A program made the translations under genes and the position numbers. The notes beneath the pieces are model-generated. The model made no database searches. It was not told the origin of the DNA and saw only the letters and a list, made by a program, of their open reading frames with translations. Positions 24,881-33,060 of a stretch of 64,000 nt of DNA are shown here, one piece after another. The DNA is from Burkholderia sp. SRS-46 (GTDB lineage Bacteria > Pseudomonadota > Gammaproteobacteria > Burkholderiales > Burkholderiaceae). Where the stretch lies: contig NZ_PTXL01000005.1 in NCBI RefSeq assembly GCF_004343775.1, positions 62,001 to 126,000 of the forward strand, given 5' to 3'. Numbering within the stretch: the first letter of the stretch is position 1; each line of letters begins with the position of its first letter.

Positions 24881-25669
24881 TCAGGGTTTCGCGCCGTAGA
24901 TGTCGAAGTCGAAATACTTCGCGGCGATCTTCTGGTACGTGCCGTTCGCGCGGATCGCGACGATCGCCGCGTCGAGGCGCTGCTTCAGTTCCGCATCGCC
25001 CTTGCGCAGCCCCATTGCAACGCCGTAGCCGGTGATGCGCACGTCGGTCACGTCGGGGCCCGCGAACGCGAAGCCCTTGCCGCGCGGTGTCCGGAGGAAC
25101 GAATAGCCGGCCTGCGTCTTGTCCTGGAAGGTCGCGTCGAGGCGGCCGTTCACCAGATCCTGGTACACCTGATCCTGGTTCTGGTACGACACGATCGTCA
25201 CGCCCTTCGGCGCCCATTCGGCCTTCGCATACGCCTCCTGCGTCGTCCCCTGGTCGATGCCGATCCGCTTGCCGGCCAGCGACGCCGCGCTCGGCAGCAG
25301 CTTCGAGCCGGCCGGCGCGACCAGCGCGCCCGGCGACGCGTACAGCTTGTTCGAGAAATCGATCTGCTTGAGCCGCTCGTCGGTCGCCGTCATCGCGGAC
25401 ATGATCACGTCGAACTTGCGCGCGCGCAGCGCCGGGATGATGCCGTCGAAGCCCTGCTCGACCCACACGCATTTCGCGCGCAACTCCGCGCAGATCGCAT
25501 TGCGCAGGTCGATGTCGAAGCCGGCCAGCGAGCCGTCCGGCTGCTTCGACTCGAACGGCGGATAGGTGGGATCGATGCCCCAGCGGATCGTCGCCGTGTC
25601 CTGGGCGAACGACATGAGCGGCGCGAACGCCAGCGCGGTGACGAGAAGCTTTGCGGTCCGGTTCATCAC
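24881..25669 (-). CDS. Periplasmic amino-acid-type solute-binding protein (HisJ/ArgT family)
   Basis: A 262-residue family 3 solute-binding protein. A signal peptide ends at about residue 22 (M-S-F-A-Q), followed by W-G-I-D-P-T-Y-P-P-F-E-S, the D-G-S-L-A-G-F-D-I-D-L block and M-S-A-M-T-A-T-x-E-R. These are typical of lysine/arginine/ornithine/histidine-binding proteins of ABC importers. No permease or ATPase gene is adjacent, so it is an orphan that must share membrane parts encoded elsewhere. Its upstream region holds a HutC-type palindrome. The ligand is probably a basic amino acid or a derivative; this is inferred. Confidence 0.88.
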   Translation of the reverse strand: MMNRTAKLLVTALAFAPLMSFAQDTATIRWGIDPTYPPFESKQPDGSLAGFDIDLRNAICAELRAKCVWVEQGFDGIIPALRARKFDVIMSAMTATDERLKQIDFSNKLYASPGALVAPAGSKLLPSAASLAGKRIGIDQGTTQEAYAKAEWAPKGVTIVSYQNQDQVYQDLVNGRLDATFQDKTQAGYSFLRTPRGKGFAFAGPDVTDVRITGYGVAMGLRKGDAELKQRLDAAIVAIRANGTYQKIAAKYFDFDIYGAKP

Positions 25670-25995
25670 ATCTCCCTGCGAATCTCGACGCGGCGGGCGG
25701 CCGCCCGGGCGTCCGGTTGAAGCGGCGCGACGGCGGGCCGGCGCGGGGCGCGAACGACGGGGACTTCGGTGGAACTGCGATGCAGTCTAGACCGCTAGAT
25801 TTTTGAGCGCAAGCGGGAAGCGATTGTGGAAACTACGCAAATCGCAGCGGAGTCGCTCCGTACCTCGAGGGAGGCCTGTCATCGATTGCGGTCTATACTG
25901 CAACGGGGACAAGAACAGACGCCATCTGACAACCAGCGATGTAGGCAATGCTTTACATTCGCGTACCAACCCGAATCGTCAGTCGGAAGGTCGTC
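25670..25995. other. Intergenic region upstream of solute-binding protein gene
   Basis: Some 326 bases without a gene. The left third, high in GC, leads into the binding-protein gene. From about 25795 the sequence is AT-richer, contains TATACT (25894-25899) and ends in GGAAGG before the truncated XRE start at 25996; this part looks like the surviving promoter of the deleted gene. Confidence 0.4.
25785..25792. promoter_or_regulatory. Candidate HutC-type operator
   Basis: GTCTAGAC is a perfect palindrome and fits the GT-N-TA-N-AC pattern of HutC-subfamily regulators. It lies 115 bases upstream of the solute-binding protein start (minus strand), 1.9 kb from the HutC-like gene. A second partial repeat, CTAGA, follows at 25795-25799. 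Confidence 0.5.
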
Positions 25996-26064
25996 ATGCA
26001 GCTTTACGAAATGGGTCAGGCGGTTACCGCGCGGCGGAGTGAACTCGACCTCACTCAGGCTCTC
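25996..26064 (+). pseudogene. 5' remnant of an XRE/HipB-like regulator gene
   Basis: ATG 25996, with GGAAGG six bases upstream, opens the frame M-Q-L-Y-E-M-G-Q-A-V-T-A-R-R-S-E-L-D-L-T-Q-A. This is the typical start of a HipB-type XRE regulator, through the first helix of the helix-turn-helix. Directly after L-T-Q-A the frame runs antisense into a truncated ankyrin gene, so the rest of the regulator is missing. A chance match of start site, spacing and motif seems unlikely. The junction lies at about 26059-26066. Confidence 0.65.
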
Positions 26065-26342
26065 ATGTCCTTCGCGTTGACGTCGGCGCCGGCGTCGATC
26101 AGCACGCGCGCCGCGTCGACGCGATTGCCGTGCGTCGCGATCAGCAGCGGGGTGCGGCCGTGCCGGTCGCGCGCATCCACCTGCGCGCCGCGATCGAGCA
26201 GCGCGCGGATCTCGCCCGCGTTGCCGCGCTGCGCCGCGTCGCGCAGCCGGCCTTCGAGCGCGCCGCCGTCGGCGGCGGCCGTGACCGACGTCAGCGTCGT
26301 CATCGCGAACGACCAGACGATCGCCATCCGCCTGAAGAACAT
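26055..26342 (-). pseudogene. Truncated ankyrin-repeat protein gene
   Basis: A 95-residue product with a signal peptide (about residues 1-23, V-T-A-A-A-D), one complete ankyrin repeat (G-N-A-G-E-I-R-A-L-L-D-R-G-A-Q-V-D-A-R-D) and one more beginning H-G-R-T-P-L-L-I-A. After V-N-A-K-D it reads M-R-A and stops, where further repeats would be expected. The last bases belong to the start of an oppositely oriented XRE gene, so the 3' part has been deleted. It may still be expressed as a short periplasmic protein. The complete version probably had around 200 residues or more. Confidence 0.7.
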
Positions 26343-26493
26343 CCCGCTTCCTCCGTGGTTCCGACGCCATCGGACGGGCGTCGCAAGTGCATGACGGCCC
26401 CGGCGAAACCGCGATTGCCCGTCACGTCACGGCATGTTAAAAGTCGTCGCATGCATTGGGAAATGAAATGTTCGAATCCGCAGAAGTGCAAAA

Positions 26494-27357
26494 ATGAATA
26501 GACCCCTGTTCGACCTGGACCTGCTGCGGGCGATCGTGATGGTCGCCGATTGCGGCAGCTTCACGACGGCGTCCGCGCGGCTCCATTCGACCCAGTCGAC
26601 GGTCAGCCAGAAGGTGCGGCGGCTGGAGGAGATCGCCGGGCACCGCCTGCTCGATCGCGGCACGCGCGACGTGCGGCCGACCGACGCGGGCGTCACGCTG
26701 CTCAGCTACGCGCGCCGGATGCTCGCGCTCAACGACGAGATGCTCGAGGCGCTGTCGGGCGCGACCGTCGCGGTGACGATCCGGCTCGGCGTGCCCGACG
26801 ATTTCGCGGCGGGCCGCACGACGCATGCGCTCGCGGCGTTCAAGCGCCAGCATCCGCAGGTGAAGCTGGAAGTGACCTGCGGGCTGAGCCGCGACATCAG
26901 CGCCGCGTACGACCGCGGCGACCTCGATCTCGTGCTGATCAAGCAGCGCCGCGACAGCCGCGAAGCGGTCGTGCGCTGGCCCGAAAAACTGCAATGGATC
27001 GACAGCGCGAAGCATCCGTCGATCGATCTCGACCCGGTGCCGATCGTCACGTTTCCGCCGCGCGGGCTGTATCGCGACGACATGATCAAGGCGATCGAGG
27101 AACGCGGCCGCCGCTGGCGGATCAGCTTCTCGACGTCGAGCCTGAGCGGCATCCAGGCGGCGGTCGCCGACGGGCTCGGCATCAGCGTGCTGCCCGCGCG
27201 CGTGGTCACGGCCGAGCACGTCGTGCTGACCGCGAAGCACGGCTTCGCGCCGATCGAGAACATGGACATCGCGATCCTGCATCGGCCGACCGCCGACCCG
27301 ATGGTCATCGAGCTGACGATGGCGCTCGCCGCGATGCTGGAGCGCGAACGGCGCTAG
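26494..27357 (+). CDS. LysR-family transcriptional regulator
   Basis: A 287-residue LysR-type regulator. The N-terminal helix-turn-helix is at residues about 5-65 (L-D-L-L-R-A-I-V-M-V-A-D-C-G-S-F-T-T-A-S-A-R-L, typical of the family; S-T-Q-S-T-V-S-Q-K-V-R-R-L-E), and the substrate-binding domain at about 90-285. The gene is convergent with the CodA-like amidohydrolase, 54 bases apart. There is no divergent partner, because the truncated ankyrin gene lies upstream on the minus strand. Its target is unknown. Confidence 0.9.
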   Translation: MNRPLFDLDLLRAIVMVADCGSFTTASARLHSTQSTVSQKVRRLEEIAGHRLLDRGTRDVRPTDAGVTLLSYARRMLALNDEMLEALSGATVAVTIRLGVPDDFAAGRTTHALAAFKRQHPQVKLEVTCGLSRDISAAYDRGDLDLVLIKQRRDSREAVVRWPEKLQWIDSAKHPSIDLDPVPIVTFPPRGLYRDDMIKAIEERGRRWRISFSTSSLSGIQAAVADGLGISVLPARVVTAEHVVLTAKHGFAPIENMDIAILHRPTADPMVIELTMALAAMLERERR

Positions 27358-27411
27358 GCCTGCGTCACCCGCCCGTCATCCTGCCACCCCGGCGCACGAG
27401 GCGCCGCCGCG

Positions 27412-28611
27412 TCATCGCGCAAACAGCAGCCCCGGCGTGAGCGGCGCACCCGCATCGCTTTCACCGCGCCGCACGACCCAGCGCTCCGCCGGCACGCCCG
27501 CGACCGCCGCCGCCGCATTCGGCGCGCGCAGCGCGACGAAGGTCGCGTCGCAGCCGACCGCGAGCCCGTAGCGTTCCCGGCCGATCACGCGCGCGCCCGC
27601 ATGGGTCGCCATGTCGAGCGCGATGCCGAGTTCGTCGTCGGTGTAGAAGCCCGAGCGATAGCCGACCATCATCGCGCGCTGCAGCATGTCGCCGTTGCCG
27701 TACGGCCACCATGCATCGCGGATGTTGTCGTTGCCCGCGAACACGTGCACGCCCGCCGCGCGCAGTTGCCGCACCGGCGGAAACGCGCAGTCGCCGGGCG
27801 CGTTCGTCAGGATCGCGACGCCCGCCTCGGCCAGCACCGCGGCCGTGCGCTCGACGTCGTCGGCCGACACCTGGCCGAGCGCGTACGCATGGCTCACCGC
27901 GACGCGGCCGCCAAGGCCCGCCGCGCGCGTGCGCGCCGCGATCCGCAGCAGTTGCGCGATGCCGGTCTGCCCCGGCTCGTGCAGGTGGATGTCGAGCTTC
28001 GCGCCGCGTTTCTCCGCGATGCCGAACACGATGTCGAGCTGGCCGTCCGCGTCGCCGTCGAGCGTCGTCGGGTCGATGCCGCCGACCACGTCGGCGCCCT
28101 CGCGCACGGCCGCGTCGAGGATCTCGGCGGTGCCGGGGCACGACACGACGCCCGCCTGCGGAAACGCGACCAGCTCGATGTCGACGATGCCGCGCCACTG
28201 CTCGCGCGCGGCCATCACCGCGTGCAGGTTCGCGAGGCCGGTGGTCGCGTCGACGTCCACGTGGCTGCGCATCGCGACCGTGCCGAACGCGGCCGCCTGC
28301 GCGATCAGCGCATTGGCACGCTCGACGATCGGCGGCGCGGCCGCGAGCAGGCGCTTTTCGGCGGCGAGCCGCTCGCGCAGCGTCGCGGCCGGCGCGTGCG
28401 GCACCCAGCGATCGCCGACGAAGCTCTTGTCGAGATGGATGTGGCCGTCGACGAAACCGGGCAGCACGAGCCGGCCGTCGAGATCGACGATGTCCGCGCC
28501 GGGCGGCGGTACGCAATCGGGGCCGATCGCGACGAAGCGGCCGTCGCTGACGACGAGGTTCAGGGGCTGGCCGTCCGGAGCGACGGCGTTGATGAAAATG
28601 CGATCTGTCAT
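27412..28611 (-). CDS. Cytosine-deaminase-like metal-dependent amidohydrolase
   Basis: A 399-residue amidohydrolase of the CodA/AtzC group. Motifs: G-H-I-H-L-D-K-S near residues 57-64 (first two metal His), H-V-D-V-D near 119, H-L-H-E-P-G near 201-206, S-H-A-Y-A-L-G near 235-241 and G-N-D-N-I-R-D near 283-289 with the catalytic Asp. Relatives deaminate cytosine, creatinine, isopropylammelide or other N-heterocycles. The frame continues far upstream, but ATG 28611 starts the composite N-terminal domain and is preferred. It stands alone, so the substrate is undecided. Confidence 0.87.
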   Translation of the reverse strand: MTDRIFINAVAPDGQPLNLVVSDGRFVAIGPDCVPPPGADIVDLDGRLVLPGFVDGHIHLDKSFVGDRWVPHAPAATLRERLAAEKRLLAAAPPIVERANALIAQAAAFGTVAMRSHVDVDATTGLANLHAVMAAREQWRGIVDIELVAFPQAGVVSCPGTAEILDAAVREGADVVGGIDPTTLDGDADGQLDIVFGIAEKRGAKLDIHLHEPGQTGIAQLLRIAARTRAAGLGGRVAVSHAYALGQVSADDVERTAAVLAEAGVAILTNAPGDCAFPPVRQLRAAGVHVFAGNDNIRDAWWPYGNGDMLQRAMMVGYRSGFYTDDELGIALDMATHAGARVIGRERYGLAVGCDATFVALRAPNAAAAVAGVPAERWVVRRGESDAGAPLTPGLLFAR

Positions 28612-28986
28612 GGCACGGGCGCTGTGAGGCGGTCGCGCCGGAGCGGGCCGGCGCAGCACGCAGCCGGCGCGGAGCGGAGCGACCGTAATCGGAACGTGCG
28701 GCCACGATATCGGACGCCGCCGTGCGCGACCAATTAAATGTCGCGATGCCGCGCATTCGATTTCACGATGCGGGCGCCGGCGCCCGGCTGCCCGGCGCCC
28801 GGAAATTCTTGCCGATACGCGGCCCCCGCGCGCCGCCCACCGTCCAGGATTTACACGGCAACAGACTTTACACGTTGTTACCTGGCCGCTCCGGACGCCC
28901 ATGCGGCCATTCCTTATACTCACGCCGAGTTCGCCACCCCGTCTCAAAATCCCCACGGCGAACACGTTGCCGATGCAGGAACCATC
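28612..28986. other. Intergenic region between amidohydrolase and glycine-zipper genes
   Basis: A 375-base divergent region with no gene. A TATACT at 28915-28920 could be the -10 of the lipoprotein gene, though no good -35 precedes it. AGGAA at 28977-28981 is the ribosome binding site for ATG 28987. Nothing else stands out. Confidence 0.35.
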
Positions 28987-29622
28987 ATGAAGCGCATGCC
29001 CTCCACGAAGACCATTCTGTTCGCCTCGCTCGTCGCCGTGGCGGCGCTCCCGCTGACTGCCTGCGTCGCGCCGGGCTATGGCCCGTACGGCGCGCAGGGC
29101 TATCCGCAGCAGCAATACGCGACGCCCGGCTACGCGCAGCCGGCGTATTCGCAGCCGGGCTACGTGCAGCAGCAACAGCCCGCCTATCCGAACCAGGCAC
29201 CGTCGCCGTACGACTCGCAATACGGAAACCAGTACAACAATCAGTACGGGAACCAGAACCAGTACGGCAACCAATACGGCACGCAGTACGGCACGATCTC
29301 GAACATCCGCCCGGTGAGCAGCGCGGTCGCGCCGGCGGGCATCGCCGGCACCGTGGTCGGCGCGCTGATCGGCGGCGTGCTCGGCAACCAGATCGGTGGT
29401 GGCCGCGGCCGCGATGCGGCGACCGTGATCGGCGCGCTCGGCGGCGCCGTCGCCGGCAACCAGATCGGCCAGCAGATGGGCGCGCAGCAGGCGCCGAGCG
29501 GCTACCGGATCGACGTGCAGGTCAACGACGGCTCGATGCGCTCGTTCGACGTGCCGACGCCGGGCGACCTGCGCCCGGGCGAGCGCGTGCGAATCGACGG
29601 CAGCCAGCTGTCGCGGTATTGA
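28987..29622 (+). CDS. Glycine-zipper 2TM outer-membrane lipoprotein
   Basis: A 211-residue lipoprotein from ATG 28987. The signal peptide ends at the lipobox L-T-A-C (Cys26). Residues about 30-105 are low-complexity repeats of Gly, Tyr, Gln, Asn and Pro (G-Y-x-Q-P, Y-G-N-Q). A glycine-zipper region follows (about 113-160: G-A-L-I-G-G-V-L-G-N-Q-I-G-G-G and G-A-L-G-G-A-V-A-G-N-Q-I-G) as in SlyB/Rickettsia 17-kDa surface antigens, then a small C-terminal domain with a beta pattern. Such proteins stabilise the envelope. The Gln/Asn/Tyr repeat tract is longer than usual for the family. Confidence 0.88.
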   Translation: MKRMPSTKTILFASLVAVAALPLTACVAPGYGPYGAQGYPQQQYATPGYAQPAYSQPGYVQQQQPAYPNQAPSPYDSQYGNQYNNQYGNQNQYGNQYGTQYGTISNIRPVSSAVAPAGIAGTVVGALIGGVLGNQIGGGRGRDAATVIGALGGAVAGNQIGQQMGAQQAPSGYRIDVQVNDGSMRSFDVPTPGDLRPGERVRIDGSQLSRY

Positions 29623-29695
29623 TCGCCCTCCGGCGCCGGGCACGTCAACCCGTGACCGGCGCTTGCGCGCAGCATGACTGTGCGACGAACGTCCA

Positions 29696-31087
29696 TCACG
29701 CGCGCTCGGCCCCGAGCGCGACCTGCGTCGACTGCGCGGCCGCCTGCAGGCTCACGGAGCGTCGATAGATCACCGTCAGCACGACGATCGTCACCGCGCC
29801 GACGATCAGCGAGCCGCGCGTCGACGGGTCGATGCCCAGCATCACGAACACGAACGCGACGAACGCGAGGCAGATCCACGACGTGACGCGCGCGTACGGC
29901 ATGCGGAAATGCGTGGTCACGCCGCGCGCGGCCATCACGCGGCGGAACCGCATGTGCGTCAGCACGATCATCGCCCACGTGACGAGCACCTCGAACGACA
30001 GCAGCGACATCAGCCAGCCGAACACACGCGCGGGCACCACGTAGTTCAGCACGACCCCAACCGACATGCACCCGATGGTCAGCGCAACCGCGCGCGACGG
30101 CGAGCCGCTTGCGCTCAGCCGCGCGAACGGCGCGGGCGCGAGGCCGTTTTCCGCGAGGCTCACGAGCATGCGCGCGGCGCTGAACACGACGCAGTTGAAG
30201 CTCGACAGCGCGGCCGTCACCACCACGAAGTTGACGATGCCCGCCGCCTGCCGCAGCCCGAGCGCCTCGAAGGTCGTCACGAACGGGCTGCCGTGCGCGC
30301 CGAGCCCGGTCCACGGATAGAGCGCCATGATGATGAACATCGCACCGACGTAGAAGATCAGGATCCGCCACAGCACCGCGTTGATCGCGCGCGGGATCAC
30401 CTTCTGCGGCTCGCGCGCCTCGCCGGCGGTGAGGCCGATCATCTCGACGCCCGCGAACGAGTACGCGATGATCGGCAGCGCGCTCAAGAGCCCGAGCACG
30501 CCATGCGGGAACACGCCGCCGTGCCGCCACAGGTTCGACAGGCCGACCGGCACGCCGGCATGGCCGATCCCCGTGAACACGATCAGCGCGCCGCCCGCGA
30601 TCATCAGCAGGATCGTCGCGACCTTGATCAGCGCGAACCAGAACTCCAGCTCGCCGTACGCCTTCACGTTGAGCATGTTGAAGCCGGTGATCGCGACGAT
30701 CGACGACACGACCCAGAGCCATTGCGGCACGTCGGGAAACCAGAAACCCATGTAGATGCCCACCGCGGTGGTCTCCGCCACGCCGACGCCGACCATCAGC
30801 AGCCAGTAGTTCCAGCCGACCAGGTAGCCCGCGAACGGCCCGAGGTATTCGAACGCGTACGCGCCGAACGAGCCCGCCACCGGCCGGTGCACGGCCATCT
30901 CGCCGAGCGCGCGCATGATCAGGAAGATCATCGCGCCGCCGATCAGGTAGGCCACCAGCACGCCCGGCCCGGCCGCCTTGATCGCGGACGCCGAGCCGAG
31001 GAACAGGCCGACGCCGAGGGCCATGCCGAGGGCCATGAACGAAATCTGGCGGGCGCTGAGATCGCGCCGCATCGTGTGTTGTTGCAT
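29696..31087 (-). CDS. Amino-acid permease (APC superfamily, AAT family)
   Basis: A 463-residue carrier with 12 helices and the amino acid transporter family start L-S-A-R-Q-I-S-F-M-A-L-G-M-A-L-G-V-G-L-F-L-G-S-A near residues 10-33. It is close in type to ProY/GabP/CycA carriers. It is the third gene, after RidA and the FAD oxidoreductase, of a minus-strand run, so it most likely imports the amino acid that the oxidoreductase oxidises. The loop and C-terminal regions show no extra domain. The substrate cannot be read from the sequence. Confidence 0.9.
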   Translation of the reverse strand: MQQHTMRRDLSARQISFMALGMALGVGLFLGSASAIKAAGPGVLVAYLIGGAMIFLIMRALGEMAVHRPVAGSFGAYAFEYLGPFAGYLVGWNYWLLMVGVGVAETTAVGIYMGFWFPDVPQWLWVVSSIVAITGFNMLNVKAYGELEFWFALIKVATILLMIAGGALIVFTGIGHAGVPVGLSNLWRHGGVFPHGVLGLLSALPIIAYSFAGVEMIGLTAGEAREPQKVIPRAINAVLWRILIFYVGAMFIIMALYPWTGLGAHGSPFVTTFEALGLRQAAGIVNFVVVTAALSSFNCVVFSAARMLVSLAENGLAPAPFARLSASGSPSRAVALTIGCMSVGVVLNYVVPARVFGWLMSLLSFEVLVTWAMIVLTHMRFRRVMAARGVTTHFRMPYARVTSWICLAFVAFVFVMLGIDPSTRGSLIVGAVTIVVLTVIYRRSVSLQAAAQSTQVALGAERA

Positions 31088-31194
31088 GTCGTCTCCAAAC
31101 GTTGATCGTCACGGCCCGCCGGTTGGGTCGGCCGTTGGACGGGCGGCCCGGATCGTGTCCGTGGCTCGCCCTGCAGCATCGCGCGGCGCCGGGA

Positions 31195-32451
31195 TCAGCG
31201 GCCGCGCAAAAAGCGCTCGACCCGGAACGGCGCCGGATCGACGAACGGGCGCGTGCCCATCACCAGGTCGGCCACCAGCCGGCCCGTCACCGGGCCGAGC
31301 GTGAAGCCGTGATGCGCATGGCCGAAGGCAAACCACAAGTCGCGGTGGCGCGGCGCCGCGCCGATCACCGGCAGCATGTCCGGCGTGCACGGCCGGCGGC
31401 CGAGCCACGGCACGCCGTCGACGCGCGCGCCGAGCGGGAACAGCCGCCGCGCGACCGGCTCGACGGCCGCGAGCTGCACCGGCGTCGCCGGCGTGTCGCG
31501 CAGGCCGAGCTCGGCGCCCGTCGTCAGGCGGATGCCGCGCGTCATCGGCGCGATCAGGAAACCGCTGTCCGCGTCGAGCACCGGCTGGTTCAGCCGCGCG
31601 CCCGGCTGCGCCGCGTAGTGCATGTGATAGCCGCGCTTGACCGCGAGCGGCAGCCGGTAGCCGAGCCGCTCGCACAGCAGGTCCGACCACGGGCCGAGCG
31701 CGACGACCGCCGCGTGCGCGTGGAACGGGCCCTCGGCGGTGTCGACGCGCCAGCCGTTGCCGGGGTCGTTCGCGAGCGTCAGCGCGTCGCCGGTCACGAT
31801 GCGGCCGCCGAGCCGCTCGAAGTGCCGCGCGTACGCCGTGACGAGCCCGTGCGGATCGCGGATCGAATCGGAGCCGGTGTAGCGCAGCGCGCCGATCAGT
31901 TCCTTGCTCAGGAACGGCTCCGCGTCGCGCAGGCCGGCGACGTCGAGCGCGTCGAAGGTCACGCCGTATTCGGCGCGCCAGCGTTCTGCGTTGCGGGTTT
32001 CGGCATCGCGCGTCGCCGCGCGGCGGAACACCTTGAGCCAGCCGCCCTCGCGCAGCAGCGCGCCCGCGCCCGCCGCGTCGATCAGCGCGCGGTGTTCGGT
32101 CACGCAGTGCTCGATGAGCGGCGCGTACACGCGCGCGATCTCGGCGTGGCGCGCGGGATGCGAATTGCGCCAGTAGCGATACAGGAACGGTGCGAGCTTC
32201 GGCATCGCCGCCGCGTGATAGCGGACGTCCGGCGAACGGTTGCACGCGTACTTGAGCAGCGTGCCGAAGCCGCGCGGAAACGCGTACGGGTACACGCCTT
32301 CGCGCTGGATCAGCCCGGCATTGCCGAACGAGGTCTCGTTGCCGGGGGCCTTGCGGTCGACGAGCGCGACCGACAGGCCGCGCTGCTGCAGATGCACGGC
32401 AACGGACACGCCGATCATGCCGCCGCCGAGGACGAGCGTATCGAACTTCAC
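31195..32451 (-). CDS. FAD-dependent D-amino-acid dehydrogenase-like oxidoreductase (DadA type)
   Basis: A 418-residue flavoprotein of the DAO/DadA family. It starts with the dinucleotide-binding strand K-F-D-T-L-V-L-G-G-G-M-I-G-V-S-V-A (G-x-G-x-x-G, residues about 9-14), followed by L-V-D-R-K. The C-terminal block near residue 350 (G-V-P-W-L-G-R-R-P-C-T-P-D-M-L-P-V-I-G) and G-H-A-H-H-G-F-T-L are typical. The GTG start at 32451 is set by GGAGGAG eight bases upstream. It lies between RidA and the permease; the RidA protein would hydrolyse the imine it releases. Substrate: a D-amino acid or a cyclic one, not determined. Confidence 0.88.
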   Translation of the reverse strand: MKFDTLVLGGGMIGVSVAVHLQQRGLSVALVDRKAPGNETSFGNAGLIQREGVYPYAFPRGFGTLLKYACNRSPDVRYHAAAMPKLAPFLYRYWRNSHPARHAEIARVYAPLIEHCVTEHRALIDAAGAGALLREGGWLKVFRRAATRDAETRNAERWRAEYGVTFDALDVAGLRDAEPFLSKELIGALRYTGSDSIRDPHGLVTAYARHFERLGGRIVTGDALTLANDPGNGWRVDTAEGPFHAHAAVVALGPWSDLLCERLGYRLPLAVKRGYHMHYAAQPGARLNQPVLDADSGFLIAPMTRGIRLTTGAELGLRDTPATPVQLAAVEPVARRLFPLGARVDGVPWLGRRPCTPDMLPVIGAAPRHRDLWFAFGHAHHGFTLGPVTGRLVADLVMGTRPFVDPAPFRVERFLRGR

Positions 32452-32483
32452 GGGGAAACTCCTCCAGGCGCGCGGTGCCGGGC

Positions 32484-32837
32484 TCAGGCGAGCGCGGTCA
32501 CGGCGATTTCGACGTCGAGGCCGGGCTTCATCAGCAGCGCCTGCACGCACGCGCGGGTCGGCGCGTGGCCGGCCGGCACCCATGCGTCCCACACCGCGTT
32601 GAACGCGTCGAAGTGCGCGGCGTCGCTGAGCCACACGTTCGCGGTGATCACGCGGGTCTTGTCGACGCCGGCCGACGCGAGCAGCGCGTCGATGCGCGCG
32701 AGCACTTCGCCTGCCTGCACCGCGAGCGGCGCGCCGGCCGAGTCGGGCACCTGGCCGGCGAGATGGACGAAGCCGTTCGCGATCACGACCTGGCTCATGC
32801 GCGCGTTGGTCTGCAGACGCTGGATTTCACTGGACAT
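32484..32837 (-). CDS. RidA-family protein of the amino-acid oxidation operon
   Basis: A 117-residue RidA-family protein, N-terminus M-S-S-E-I-Q-R-L-Q-T-N-A-R, with L-A-G-Q-V-P-D near residues 30-36, D-K-T-R-V near 61 and the closing segment near residues 95-112 (T-R-A-C-V-Q, L-D-V-E-I-A-V-T-A). The conserved Arg of the active site is in T-R-A-C. It should deaminate the imine formed by the FAD oxidoreductase encoded 32 bases downstream. ATG 32837 is preferred over an ATG three codons earlier. Its upstream region shares a palindromic operator with the divergent XRE-cupin gene. Confidence 0.87.
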   Translation of the reverse strand: MSSEIQRLQTNARMSQVVIANGFVHLAGQVPDSAGAPLAVQAGEVLARIDALLASAGVDKTRVITANVWLSDAAHFDAFNAVWDAWVPAGHAPTRACVQALLMKPGLDVEIAVTALA

Positions 32838-32988
32838 CGAGGGCACCTTCGAGTGGCCGGCCGCGACGGACCGGCGGGATGACGGGGAACAGGGTGGCGG
32901 CGCGCGGCCGGGTTGCCGCGGATTTCGCGCCGCCCGATGCTAGAGTTGCCATCACGCCCCACCCTGGCGATTTCGACGAAAATTATCA

Positions 32989-33014
32989 TATACGAGAAAA
33001 TTATTTCTCGTATA
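32989..33014. promoter_or_regulatory. Palindromic operator between RidA operon and XRE-cupin gene
   Basis: Perfect 11-base arms TATACGAGAAA (32989-32999) and TTTCTCGTATA (33004-33014) flank ATTA. It lies in an AT-rich patch in the 223-base divergent region, about 47 bases before the regulator ATG and 150 before the RidA ATG. It is the likely binding site of the XRE-cupin protein, controlling both directions. Confidence 0.75.
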
Positions 33015-33060
33015 CGACAAAACCCTAGCCAGGCCGCACACGCATCACGCCGAGTTTCCG

